From: Ahniella sp.
Lineage (GTDB): Bacteria; Pseudomonadota; Gammaproteobacteria; Xanthomonadales; Ahniellaceae
DNA: 64,000 nt
Assembly: GCA_016712105.1 (NCBI GenBank)
Contig: JADJRU010000020.1
Coordinates: 1 to 64,000, forward strand
Direction of reading: 5' to 3'
In this document: in pieces, positions 17,169 to 25,211 of the stretch
Position numbering within the stretch: the stretch's first letter is position 1
Layout: every line of letters begins with the position of its first letter
Notes under the pieces: model-generated
Databases searched by the model: none
Seen by the model: the letters and a program-made list of their open reading frames with translations, nothing else
What the model was told of the DNA's origin: nothing
Program-made: the position numbers and the translations under genes

Positions 17169-18671
17169 TCAAGCTGCCTTCGCGACGTCGGCTTGCATGC
17201 GGGGCCTTCTACCAAAGCACGACGGACACCCGCGATGATGAGGTCGACCTCGGCACCGGTGATCGTGAACGGCGGGGTGAAACGCAGCGAATTCGTCCCG
17301 CCGTGGATCACGCCAAAGCCGTGCCAGCGCAGGTATTCCTCGGTGCTGCCGGCGCCATAACATTTGAACTGCGGTGCCAATTCGGCCGAGAACAACAGGC
17401 CCGTGCCTTGTACTTTGGTAATCGTGCCCGGGAGTTCCTGCGCGGAGTGCCTCAAGTTTGGCGAGGAATTCCTTGCCGCGTGTCGTGATGTTGGTGCGGA
17501 CGTCTGCCGTCAGGCTGCCAAGCACCGCAACGGCGACATCGAGTGCGCGCGGATTGGTGGTCATGGTGTTGCCGTAGATGCCCTTGCGATAGATCCCGGC
17601 GGCTTTTTCGTTGACGGCCAGAACCGACAGTGGATACTGCCCGGCGGCGATCGCCTTCGAGTAACTTTCGATATCCGGCGGCGCCAGATGTTCAAAGCCC
17701 GGCGAGTCGATGATCGACAGGTAACCGGTGGTGCGGATACACGCTTGGATGGCGTCGATGATCAGCAGGCTGCCGTGCGCTTCCGTCAGTTCGCGCGCCG
17801 CCTGGTAGAACGCCGGCGTGGTCGCGACGCCCGGGTTGCCTTCGCCCATGACAGGTTCGACAAACACGGCTTCGATGAACCAGCCGTTGCGATCGGCTTC
17901 GGCAAATGCCGACTTCAGGCTGTCGACGTCGTTCGGTGTGACGGTGATGAGATTGTCGGCGCCACGGAATGTCGCCAGGTGTTGCAGGTAGGTTTTCCGA
18001 CTGGAATCGCTGACCTGCGCCGGACGGTCGGTGCGGCCATGAAATGCGCCCTTGAGGCCCAGCATCTTGATCGGCTTGCCGGCGTGGCGGCCACCCAGAT
18101 CGGTCATCAGCTTGGCGTTCACGTCGCTGATGCGTGCAGCCAGGCCCATCGCTTCGGAACCGGAGTTCAGGCACAGGAAGCGGCTATAGGGGCATCCGCC
18201 GCGACGCTGGCCGATTTCCTTGCGCAACGCGCGGTCGAAGCGCAGTTGCGACAGGTTCGGTGTCATCACGTTGGCCATGACCACCGGGCGCGCCATCGCT
18301 TCCAGGACCTGCTTCGGCGCGTGACCAAATGCCAGCATGCCGTAGCCGCCGGAGTCATGAACCACGGCACCCTTCAGCGTGACCACCCAAGGGCCGCGAC
18401 CGGCAAGGGCAACGTACGGATTCACCGCGTCGTCCTGATAGAAATTGATGTAGCCGGCTTGCACCTGGCGCATCTGTTCGCGTTCGTCGAGCAGCAGCAG
18501 TTCCGGCAATTCGGACTTGATCTGAGTGAACTGTGCGTAAGCATCCTCGATCGCTTCGACGAGTTCCGGGTAGCCGGCGGCGAAGTCCGTGATCAATGTG
18601 TCGGTGAGTCCCTGGGTCAGGGCGGCCCCGCCGGTCTGGCGCATTTCGTTCAGTTTGTCGATCAGATTCAT
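17169..18671 (-). CDS. Class III PLP-dependent aminotransferase, two apparent frameshifts
   Basis: The ATG at 18671 has GGGAG 6 bases upstream. The fold-type I, class III pattern is clear: LCLNSGSEA, GLKGAFHGRT, VFVEPVMGEG, LLIIDAIQACIRTTG and the PLP lysine in ESYSKAIAAGQYP. Family members usually have DEVQ where this one has DAIQ, so the residue next to the pyridine-binding Asp differs. After FLAKLEALR the frame loses sense. The expected C-terminus (QELPGTITKVQGTGLLFSAE, then a TNSLRFTPPFTITGAEVD segment) lies in the neighbouring frame. A second shift in GGCCCCGC near 17200 restores the end ADVAKAA and the stop at 17169. The substrate is not identifiable; a lysine or similar omega-amino substrate is one possibility. 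Confidence 0.8.
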   Translation of the reverse strand: MNLIDKLNEMRQTGGAALTQGLTDTLITDFAAGYPELVEAIEDAYAQFTQIKSELPELLLLDEREQMRQVQAGYINFYQDDAVNPYVALAGRGPWVVTLKGAVVHDSGGYGMLAFGHAPKQVLEAMARPVVMANVMTPNLSQLRFDRALRKEIGQRRGGCPYSRFLCLNSGSEAMGLAARISDVNAKLMTDLGGRHAGKPIKMLGLKGAFHGRTDRPAQVSDSSRKTYLQHLATFRGADNLITVTPNDVDSLKSAFAEADRNGWFIEAVFVEPVMGEGNPGVATTPAFYQAARELTEAHGSLLIIDAIQACIRTTGYLSIIDSPGFEHLAPPDIESYSKAIAAGQYPLSVLAVNEKAAGIYRKGIYGNTMTTNPRALDVAVAVLGSLTADVRTNITTRGKEFLAKLEALRAGTPGHDYQSTRHGPVVLGRIGTAVQMLWRRQHRGIPALARLWRDPRRDEFAAFHPAVHDHRCRGRPHHRGCPSCFGRRPRMQADVAKAA

Positions 18672-18957
18672 GCTGCAACTCCCGCCGGACTTGTCGCCCG
18701 GAGCGTTCGTGAAAGGAAGCCACCATGTTAACAGGGGCAATTTCCGGGGGTAACCCCCTGAGATCAGCCACAATCAAGGCTTACTGGACGTGCCTTTGTT
18801 TTGCCCGAGCGTTGTTCGTGTGCGGCAATCGGGTCATTGCGGCAGCCCGTTTGGTGGATCTGACATCTGTCAGCCGCCCTTGCTGTCTGTCGTCGTGGTC
18901 CATGGGGCAGGGCAGCCACTATGCTCCATGGCTTCGAGAATGAGTGGATGCCGGACG
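18672..18957. promoter_or_regulatory. Divergent promoter region between aminotransferase and histidine kinase
   Basis: About 286 bases separate the two divergent starts. It contains the GGGAG site of the aminotransferase and presumably two promoters. I see no clear operator palindrome or RNA structure. The reading frame upstream of the histidine kinase start has no family resemblance. Confidence 0.4.
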
Positions 18958-20128
18958 ATGTTGCGACAGTGGACTCAATTTGAACGTTGGTTGCGGGCCC
19001 GACTCCTGCCACCGGTGATGGAACCGGGTGCAATGCCGTTCTTTTCGCTGAGTTACCTCTTGATGCTGTTCATGCCGGCCTTTCTCGATGGCCCGCGTAT
19101 GCCTCGCACCGACTGGGTTTTGACTTCGGCGAGCGTGATGCTGTTCCTGCCTCTTTATTTCCGCTTTTACTGGACACGCGGATGGCGCCGGATCGGCTTG
19201 ATCTTCGCCATCCACATGATCGGATTGGCTTTGTTCCGGCAAACATCTTTGCCAGCGTTTACGTGATTTTGCGTGGGTATTGGCTGCGCACTTGCCGTCG
19301 CGCCGGATGTTGGGCGCTTTGGTCATCACCATGGCAAGCAGTGTGCTGCCCTATCTGCATATGGAAATGCCCTTGCAAGTCTGGTTCTGGGGCACCGTGT
19401 TCCCTGGTGTGCTGGCGTCGATCGGTTGCAAGGTCTGGTTCAATGCTGCGCGTCGGAATGAAGCCTTGCGGCTTTCGCACGAAGAGCTCGCGCACATGGC
19501 GCGGGTCGCAGAGCGCGAACGTATTGGCCGAGACCTGCATGACCTGCTCGGTCATACCCTGTCGGTGATCGCCTTGAAGTCGGAACTGGCCGGCAAGCTG
19601 GTCGATCGGGACATCCGCGCGGCCGCCGAGGAAATGCGGGAGGTCGAAAGAATCTCGCGGAAGGCACTGATGGAAGTGCGGCGTGCCGTGACCGGCATGC
19701 GTACACCCGGCATGCTGGCGGAAATGGCCAACATCAAGATGGCCATGACTGCTGCATTGGTCGAATTCGATTACGACGCAGAACCGCTGGTGCTGAGCCA
19801 GGAGATCGAAGGTGTCCTGGGTTTTGTCGTGCGCGAAGGGGCAACGAACGTGATTCGCCACGCGCATGCGCGGCGTTGCCGGTTGCTGATCAAGCGCAAC
19901 GGTGACCAGGTTCGTCTGGAAATGGAGGACGATGGCCGGGGTGGGGTGGTTGAAACCGGCAATGGCCTTCGTGGATTGCGCGAGCGGATCGAGTCGGTGG
20001 GTGGAGACCTGGAGATTGTGTCGCCGCTGGGCGGGGGCACGCGACTCGTGGCGCACCTGCCCGCAGATTACGAGCCCAATGGCGAACCGCAGCCAAGGGT
20101 GTCCCTGAAACTGGTGTCGTCGAGGTAA
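18958..20128 (+). CDS. DesK/NarX-type sensor histidine kinase, one apparent frameshift
   Basis: The N-terminal part has several hydrophobic membrane segments (for example FFSLSYLLMLFMPAFL). The C-terminal part is a HisKA_3 dimerisation domain with phospho-acceptor His in IGRDLHDLLGHTLS, followed by a HATPase with REGATNVIRHAHA, DDGRGG and NGLRGLRERI. The frame breaks near 19240: the first frame stops at 19266, and the second has no plausible start before the membrane segment beginning near 19280. One shift joins them. The N-terminal start is uncertain; I took the ATG at 18958. The response regulator follows by two bases. Confidence 0.85.
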
Positions 20129-20130
20129 TC

Positions 20131-20736
20131 ATGCCGATCCAAGTCGTTCTTGCTGAAGATCAGGCCATGGTGCGCGGTGCCTTGGCCGCCTTGCTCAAAC
20201 TGGAATCCGACATCGACGTGCTGGGCAGTGCCGCAGACGGTGAAGAAGCCTGGCAGATGGTCCGCAAATTGCGGCCCGATCTGCTGCTGACCGATATCGA
20301 AATGCCGAAACTGACCGGACTCGAACTGGCAGCCAAAGTGCGCGACACCGGGATGCCGACGAAAATTGTCATCCTCACGACGTTCGCGCGCCCCGGTTAT
20401 CTGCGGCGTGCGCTCGAAGCCGGCGCCAGTGGTTATCTCCTGAAAGACTCGCCGGCCGAAAAACTGGCCGACGCGATCCGCAAGGTGCATCGCGGTGGTC
20501 GCGCGGTCGATCCTGAGTTGGCACTGGACGCCTGGTCGGAAGCCGATCCGCTGAGTGATCGTGAGCGGCAGGTCCTGCGTTTGGCAGGCGAGGGGATGCA
20601 GGCGAACGATATCGCGGTACAACTCAGTCTGTCGCACGGCACGGTGCGCAATTATCTGTCGGAAGCGATCGGTAAACTGGGTGTCGAAAACCGGATCGAG
20701 GCGTATCGGATCGCGCGGCAGAAAGGCTGGCTGTAG
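20131..20736 (+). CDS. NarL/DesR-family response regulator
   Basis: The protein has 201 residues. The receiver domain has acidic residues AEDQ, phospho-acceptor Asp in LLLTDIEMP, switch Thr in VILTTFA and Lys in GYLLKDSP. The C-terminal LuxR-type helix-turn-helix has LSDRERQVLRL and SHGTVRNYLSEAIGKLGV. It starts two bases after the histidine kinase gene and is its cognate regulator. DesK/DesR-like pairs often sense membrane state, but the stimulus here is unknown. A hairpin follows the stop. Confidence 0.95.
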   Translation: MPIQVVLAEDQAMVRGALAALLKLESDIDVLGSAADGEEAWQMVRKLRPDLLLTDIEMPKLTGLELAAKVRDTGMPTKIVILTTFARPGYLRRALEAGASGYLLKDSPAEKLADAIRKVHRGGRAVDPELALDAWSEADPLSDRERQVLRLAGEGMQANDIAVQLSLSHGTVRNYLSEAIGKLGVENRIEAYRIARQKGWL

Positions 20737-20742
20737 CGTTTG

Positions 20743-20761
20743 GCCCGGGTCAGTTCCGGGC
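20743..20761. terminator. Hairpin between convergent genes
   Basis: GCCCGG pairs with CCGGGC around a 7-base loop just after the response regulator stop and over the last codons of hslO. It could serve both convergent genes. There is no U tract on either side. Confidence 0.45.
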
Positions 20762-21643
20762 GTTGCTGATGGGGCTGGCCGAGCCGATGAACATTCTGCT
20801 GACATCGATGGCGTCGAACGCATAGGTGCCATTGCAGAATTCGCAAGTGACGGTGACCATACCCAACTCGTCCAGCGCAGCCCGCGCTTCGTCTTCGCCG
20901 ATCGAACGCAAGATGTGCTCGGCGCGGTCGCGCGAACACCGGCATTCAAACCGGACACCCTGCGCTTCGTTGAGGCGCACTGTTTCTTCATGGAACAGAC
21001 GATGCAGCACTTCTTCCGGAGTCAGATCGAGCAGTTCGCGTTCGGTCACCGTGGCCGCCACGGCCCGGGCATACTCGTACATCGCTGCATCGCGCTCACG
21101 GGCGATGCCCCCTTCGCCGGGGACTTCCTGCAGGAGCAGACCGGCACAGGACTGCCCGTCAAAAGCCAGATGGATCGATGTGGGCAATTGTTCGGAGCGA
21201 CTGAAATACGCCTCAAACGACTCGGCCAGGCTGTTGCCTTCCAGGGGCACCAGTCCTTGCCATTTCGGTTCGCCGGTCTCGCGCATCACGGTCAAGGCCA
21301 GGACACCCGAGGCATCCGTCAAGTCGGCGGGAGACGCCGGGATCACCGCGTCCGCGTGCCATCGTGCCACGCCACGCATCCTGCCTTCGCTGGAACATTC
21401 GGCGAACACCAGTCGCAATCCGGAGCCGGTCTTCAGATGGACGGACACCGAACCTTCGAACTTGATGTCGCCGGCAAACAGCGCCGACGCTGTGGCAACC
21501 TGCGCAAGCCAGCGCCGGACATGTTCCGGGTAGTCATCGCGATGTGCGATTTGCTGCCAGGTATGGCGCAATTGCACAATGACGCCCCGGACGTTGGCTT
21601 CTTCGAAATAAAAGCGAAACAGATGATCTTGAGCAGGTTCCAT
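20750..21643 (-). CDS. hslO: Hsp33 redox-regulated chaperonin
   Basis: The product has 297 residues, the usual Hsp33 length. Hsp33 is a cytoplasmic holdase switched on when its four zinc-binding cysteines are oxidised. They are seen as ECRCS and, about 30 residues later, CEFC. N-terminal family features are present (FEEANVRGVIVQL and the LKTGSGLRLVFAE region). The ATG at 21643 is divergent from mtgA, with 55 bases between the two starts. The gene is intact. Confidence 0.95.
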   Translation of the reverse strand: MEPAQDHLFRFYFEEANVRGVIVQLRHTWQQIAHRDDYPEHVRRWLAQVATASALFAGDIKFEGSVSVHLKTGSGLRLVFAECSSEGRMRGVARWHADAVIPASPADLTDASGVLALTVMRETGEPKWQGLVPLEGNSLAESFEAYFSRSEQLPTSIHLAFDGQSCAGLLLQEVPGEGGIARERDAAMYEYARAVAATVTERELLDLTPEEVLHRLFHEETVRLNEAQGVRFECRCSRDRAEHILRSIGEDEARAALDELGMVTVTCEFCNGTYAFDAIDVSRMFIGSASPISNARN

Positions 21644-21698
21644 GGTTGCAGTGTACTGGCGGGCACGTTATCGCGCTTGCCCGGCCGAGTGCTGGCGC

Positions 21699-22415
21699 AT
21701 GGTTGAGACCACCCCCAAACGCAAGCCGGGGTGGATCAGGCGCCTGTGGCGCTTGGGCATTCGTCTGGCCATGGCGTTTGTCGTCGCGACGATCGTAGTC
21801 GTCCTGCTGCTGCGGTTCCTGCCCTTGCCGGTCAGTGCCGTCATGATCGGCGAACGGGTCGAAACCGGGCAGTGGCCCACTCAGGTCTGGGTGCCTTGGT
21901 CTGAGATCTCGGGGAACATGCCGTTGGCTGCGATCGCAGCCGAAGACCAGTTGTTTCCCGAACATCACGGGTTTGATCTGCAGGCCATTGGCAAGGCATT
22001 CGAATCCAACCAGCGCGGTCGCGGCAATGTGAAAGGTGCCAGCACGATTTCCCAGCAAGTGGCCAAGAACGTCTTTCTGTGGAAGGGTCGAAGTTGGCTG
22101 CGCAAGGGTCTGGAAGCCTGGTTCACGATGTGGATCGAACTTCTGTGGTCGAAAGAACGCATTCTCGAGGTGTACCTCAATGTCGCCGAGTTCGGCCCGG
22201 GTGTGTACGGTGTGGAGGCGGCGTCGCAGCGATACTTCGAACGGTCGGCGTCGCAGTTGGGCCCCAGTCATTCGGCGAGGCTGGCCGCAGTCCTGCCGAA
22301 TCCGAAAAAGCTGTCGGCTGCCAAACCGTCCGATTATGTCCTCCGGCGGCAGCGCTGGATTGAACGGCAGATGCGTCAGTTGGGCGGCACGGCTTACCTT
22401 GATTCAATGCGCTGA
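21699..22415 (+). CDS. mtgA: Monofunctional biosynthetic peptidoglycan transglycosylase
   Basis: The 238-residue protein has one N-terminal membrane anchor (AMAFVVATIVVVLLLRFL) and a GT51 domain. The catalytic motif is AAEDQLFPEHHGFD, with Glu in EDQ, followed by GASTISQQVAKN and VYLNVAEFGPGVYG. It polymerises glycan strands from lipid II on the periplasmic face. There is no transpeptidase domain, and the length is normal for MtgA. The start at 21699 is preferred over 21642, which would add 19 unlikely residues; no strong ribosome binding site is visible. Confidence 0.93.
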   Translation: MVETTPKRKPGWIRRLWRLGIRLAMAFVVATIVVVLLLRFLPLPVSAVMIGERVETGQWPTQVWVPWSEISGNMPLAAIAAEDQLFPEHHGFDLQAIGKAFESNQRGRGNVKGASTISQQVAKNVFLWKGRSWLRKGLEAWFTMWIELLWSKERILEVYLNVAEFGPGVYGVEAASQRYFERSASQLGPSHSARLAAVLPNPKKLSAAKPSDYVLRRQRWIERQMRQLGGTAYLDSMR

Positions 22416-22494
22416 GGGAGCGTGCTTCGCGCGCTCGAGACCTTGGCTGCCTTCATCGCCGCAAGCAACGACCCCAGTCGCTGATTGGCCCTCT

Positions 22495-23160
22495 CTAGCG
22501 GCAGCCGATGGGCGTGGCCACGAGATTGGCGGTGTCCGGGACAATATCGCGCCAGTTCACTTCCGCGCCGACGACCGTAGCGAACTCCAGCCAATACTCC
22601 GGCAGTTCGTCCTGCCGTTCCGAGATCCCGGGCAGGAACCCGAGCGCCTGGACTTCAGCTACCCGGCGCTCGGCGTTTTCGCGATCACGGAACAGGCCGA
22701 GGGAAATGGTGTTCTGCTGGTCTCCGGCAGTCACCACGTAATAATCGCGGATGCCCTGCCCGGACAGCGTGCGCGCGGCCGACAATGCCGAAGTGCGGTC
22801 GCTGAATGCCGGCAGGAAAACCCACCAGCCGCGGGATCGTGTGGTGCGGGTCTCGCGGAACTGAACCCGATCCACACGTGGAGTCAGGGCCGCCATCGTG
22901 CGGCGCAGGTCGGCCTGGGTGCCGAATGGTCCAAGTTGGGTGCATGACAGTCGCGCCAGATCGGTGGCACTGCGCGGTGCTTCGGCCAGTTCCGCAGCCG
23001 ACGCCGCTGCGCCCATCTGTTCGCTGAGCAGAACCAGTTGCGGCACGCCGACGTCGGTTACTGGCATGGCAGCCACGCTGGGCTTCGGTGCCAGCCACAA
23101 CCAGGCGGCGACCCCGATATTGCCGGCGAGCAGCAGCACGAACAGGACACGAGCGAACAA
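22495..23160 (-). CDS. SPOR-domain membrane protein
   Basis: The protein has 221 residues with an N-terminal membrane segment (FARVLFVLLLAGNIGVAAWL). A SPOR-like peptidoglycan-binding domain spans about residues 75-190, with CTQLGPFGTQADLRR, GWWVFLPAF, YYVVTAG and ISLGLFRDRENAERR. SPOR domains bind denuded glycan at division sites. The start is a TTG at 23160 without a clear ribosome binding site, chosen because the following residues match family N-termini. In related genomes such a gene often follows birA and coaX; here it stands alone downstream of recA. Confidence 0.8.
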   Translation of the reverse strand: MFARVLFVLLLAGNIGVAAWLWLAPKPSVAAMPVTDVGVPQLVLLSEQMGAAASAAELAEAPRSATDLARLSCTQLGPFGTQADLRRTMAALTPRVDRVQFRETRTTRSRGWWVFLPAFSDRTSALSAARTLSGQGIRDYYVVTAGDQQNTISLGLFRDRENAERRVAEVQALGFLPGISERQDELPEYWLEFATVVGAEVNWRDIVPDTANLVATPIGCR

Positions 23161-23329
23161 GGCGGGGGATCCGGAAGCCAGAGCAGGGTGAGCAGTTTAA
23201 CAGGCCGATCAGGCTTCAGCCGCGATACGACGACGTTCGATCGCCTCAGCCCGCTTCGTGGTCCTGGAAATGGTCGCGCTCGGCAGATGGGGGATTCGGT
23301 TGTTGACCCGGACCATTCCGGATTCCCAA

Positions 23330-23378
23330 AAAACAACACCCCGTTGGATGCGCGAACATGCGCATCGAACGGGGTGAT
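23330..23378 (-). terminator. Rho-independent terminator of recA
   Basis: Read on the minus strand, a long stem (CACCCCGTT[C/G]GATGCGC with its complement) has a 4-base loop. It is followed by GTTGTTTTTTGG, a good U tract. It lies 24 bases after the recA stop and would separate recA from the SPOR gene. Confidence 0.85.
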
Positions 23379-23401
23379 CAGCGCTTCGACGTTTGAATGG
23401 A

Positions 23402-24451
23402 TTACGCGTCTTCGGCTTCAGCTTCTGCTGCGGCGGCATTCGCGGCCGCGCCAACCGGTCCGGCCTTGATGATGAGCTTGGCGCGCAGTTTTTCTTCGAT
23501 CTCGCGTGCCAGGTGGGCGTGTTCCTTGAGGAACACTCGTGCGTTGTCCTTGCCTTGACCGATCCGTTCGCCGTTGTAGCTGTACCAGGCGCCGGACTTG
23601 TCTACCAGGTTGTGGGTGACGCCCATCTCGACGATCTCGCCTTCGCGAGAGATGCCCTCGCCGTAGAGAATTTCGAAATCGGCCTGCCGGAAAGGAGGTG
23701 CCATCTTGTTCTTGACCACCTTCACGCGGGTTTCGGAACCGATGACCTCGTCACCGCGCTTGACCGAGCCCACACGACGGATATCCAGACGCACCGACGC
23801 ATAAAATTTCAGCGCATTGCCACCGGTGGTGGTTTCCGGGCTGCCGAACATCACGCCGATCTTCATGCGGATCTGGTTGATGAAAATGACGAGGCAGTTC
23901 GACTTCTTGATGTTTGCGGTGAGCTTGCGCAGGGCCTGGCTCATCAGGCGCGCATGCAGGCCGACATGGGAGTCGCCCATTTCGCCCTCGATTTCCGCCT
24001 TGGGCGTCAGCGCTGCGACCGAGTCGACCACGACCACATCGACTGCGCCGGAACGCACCAGCATGTCAGCCACTTCGAGTGCCTGTTCACCGGTGTCGGG
24101 CTGGGAGACGAGCATGTTGTCGACATCGACGCCCAGTTTTTCGGCATAACCGGGATCGAGTGCGTGTTCGGCATCGATGAAGGCTGCAGTGCCGCCATTA
24201 CGCTGGCAGTTGGCAATGACCTGCAAGGTGAGCGTGGTCTTGCCCGACGATTCGGGGCCATAGATTTCGACGACGCGGCCGCGCGGCAAGCCGCCGATGC
24301 CGAGTGCGACGTCAAGGCCCAGGGAACCGGTGGACACGGCCTCGACGACGTCGGCCTGGCGGTCGCCCATGCGCATGACGGTGCCCTTGCCGAACTGCTT
24401 GTCGATATGTGCGAGCGCCGAGGTGAGCGCGCGTTTCTTGTTGTCTTCCAT
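23402..24451 (-). CDS. recA: Recombinase A
   Basis: The product has 349 residues, typical RecA length, with no frameshift. The Walker A motif GPESSGKTT is near residues 65-75. FIDAEHALDP, a VVVDSVAALTPKAEIEG segment and IFINQIRMKIGVMFGSPE (loop L1/L2 region) are all present. It catalyses strand exchange and stimulates LexA self-cleavage. The C-terminus is Glu- and Ala-rich, as usual. pncC lies upstream on the same strand with about 145 bases between, a common Gammaproteobacterial arrangement. I found only a half-site resembling an SOS box there (TACTGT on the minus strand near 24553-24558), not a convincing palindrome. Confidence 0.99.
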   Translation of the reverse strand: MEDNKKRALTSALAHIDKQFGKGTVMRMGDRQADVVEAVSTGSLGLDVALGIGGLPRGRVVEIYGPESSGKTTLTLQVIANCQRNGGTAAFIDAEHALDPGYAEKLGVDVDNMLVSQPDTGEQALEVADMLVRSGAVDVVVVDSVAALTPKAEIEGEMGDSHVGLHARLMSQALRKLTANIKKSNCLVIFINQIRMKIGVMFGSPETTTGGNALKFYASVRLDIRRVGSVKRGDEVIGSETRVKVVKNKMAPPFRQADFEILYGEGISREGEIVEMGVTHNLVDKSGAWYSYNGERIGQGKDNARVFLKEHAHLAREIEEKLRAKLIIKAGPVGAAANAAAAEAEAEDA

Positions 24452-24597
24452 GGTTTGACTCCTGAGTCTTGAATTTCAGATGGTTCGTGCAGGTGGCCAG
24501 ATTGCCAATCCGTCTTCTCAGCGATTGAGACAATCCGGCCAGCACCAAGCCACAGTATCCCACGAGCCGACGTTCGCCCCGGGTGAATTTCTGATTT

Positions 24598-25095
24598 TCA
24601 GCTCAGCAATTGCATGAGTCCGACCAAGGATCGGGCCACTGTTTGGCGACGGACAGCCTCGCGATCACCAGCAAAATGCAGACATTCGGCGTGCGGATAA
24701 CCACCGCGGCGTTTCCAGGCGATCCAGACCGTCCCGACCGGCTTGTCCGGGGTCCCGCCGCTCGGTCCGGCGATTCCCGTCACGGCAACGCCCAGGGTGG
24801 CGCCACTGTGCACCAAGGCACCGGCGACCATTTCCAGCACGGTTTCCTCGCTGACGGCCCCGTGTTTGATCAGGGTTTCCGGTCGGACCCCAAGCAGCGC
24901 CTGTTTGGCTTCGTAGCTGTAGGCCACCATGCCGCACTCGAACCAGTTGGAACTTCCCGGCACTTCGGTGACCGCCTTGGCGATCCAGCCCCCGGTGCAG
25001 GACTCGGCGGTGACGACACTGGCGCCTTGTCGCTGGCATCGTTCGCCCAGTTCTTCGGCCAGCGCGTGGAGTTGGTGATCGTCGGGTGTACTCAT
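24598..25095 (-). CDS. pncC: Nicotinamide-nucleotide amidohydrolase (CinA C-terminal family)
   Basis: The 165-residue protein deamidates NMN to nicotinic acid mononucleotide in pyridine nucleotide recycling. The family motifs VTAESCTGGWIAKAVTEVPG, VAYSYEAKQALLGV, HGAVSEETV and GVAVTGIAGPSGGTPDKP are all visible. The Ser of AESCTGG and the conserved Lys and Tyr are in place. I used the ATG at 25095, because the longer upstream frame overlaps the divergent kinase gene. It is the stand-alone form, without the N-terminal CinA domain. Confidence 0.95.
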   Translation of the reverse strand: MSTPDDHQLHALAEELGERCQRQGASVVTAESCTGGWIAKAVTEVPGSSNWFECGMVAYSYEAKQALLGVRPETLIKHGAVSEETVLEMVAGALVHSGATLGVAVTGIAGPSGGTPDKPVGTVWIAWKRRGGYPHAECLHFAGDREAVRRQTVARSLVGLMQLLS

Positions 25096-25211
25096 TCGGG
25101 TTCGCCATGATGCGCGGAATCCGTGCAGAATACCGGCAACCTCGACTTGCGTGGGAAGCACAGCGTGCACGATTTGCCGATCTCGCCGGAAACACCGGAG
25201 CGGGTCAACTG

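Noticed and set aside
23182..23330. recX gene downstream of recA
   Set aside because: The space between the recA terminator and the SPOR gene is too short, and no RecX-like frame is present.
24452..24597. LexA (SOS) box upstream of recA
   Set aside because: Only a TACTGT half-site on the minus strand near 24553-24558 is seen; the second half does not form a palindrome.
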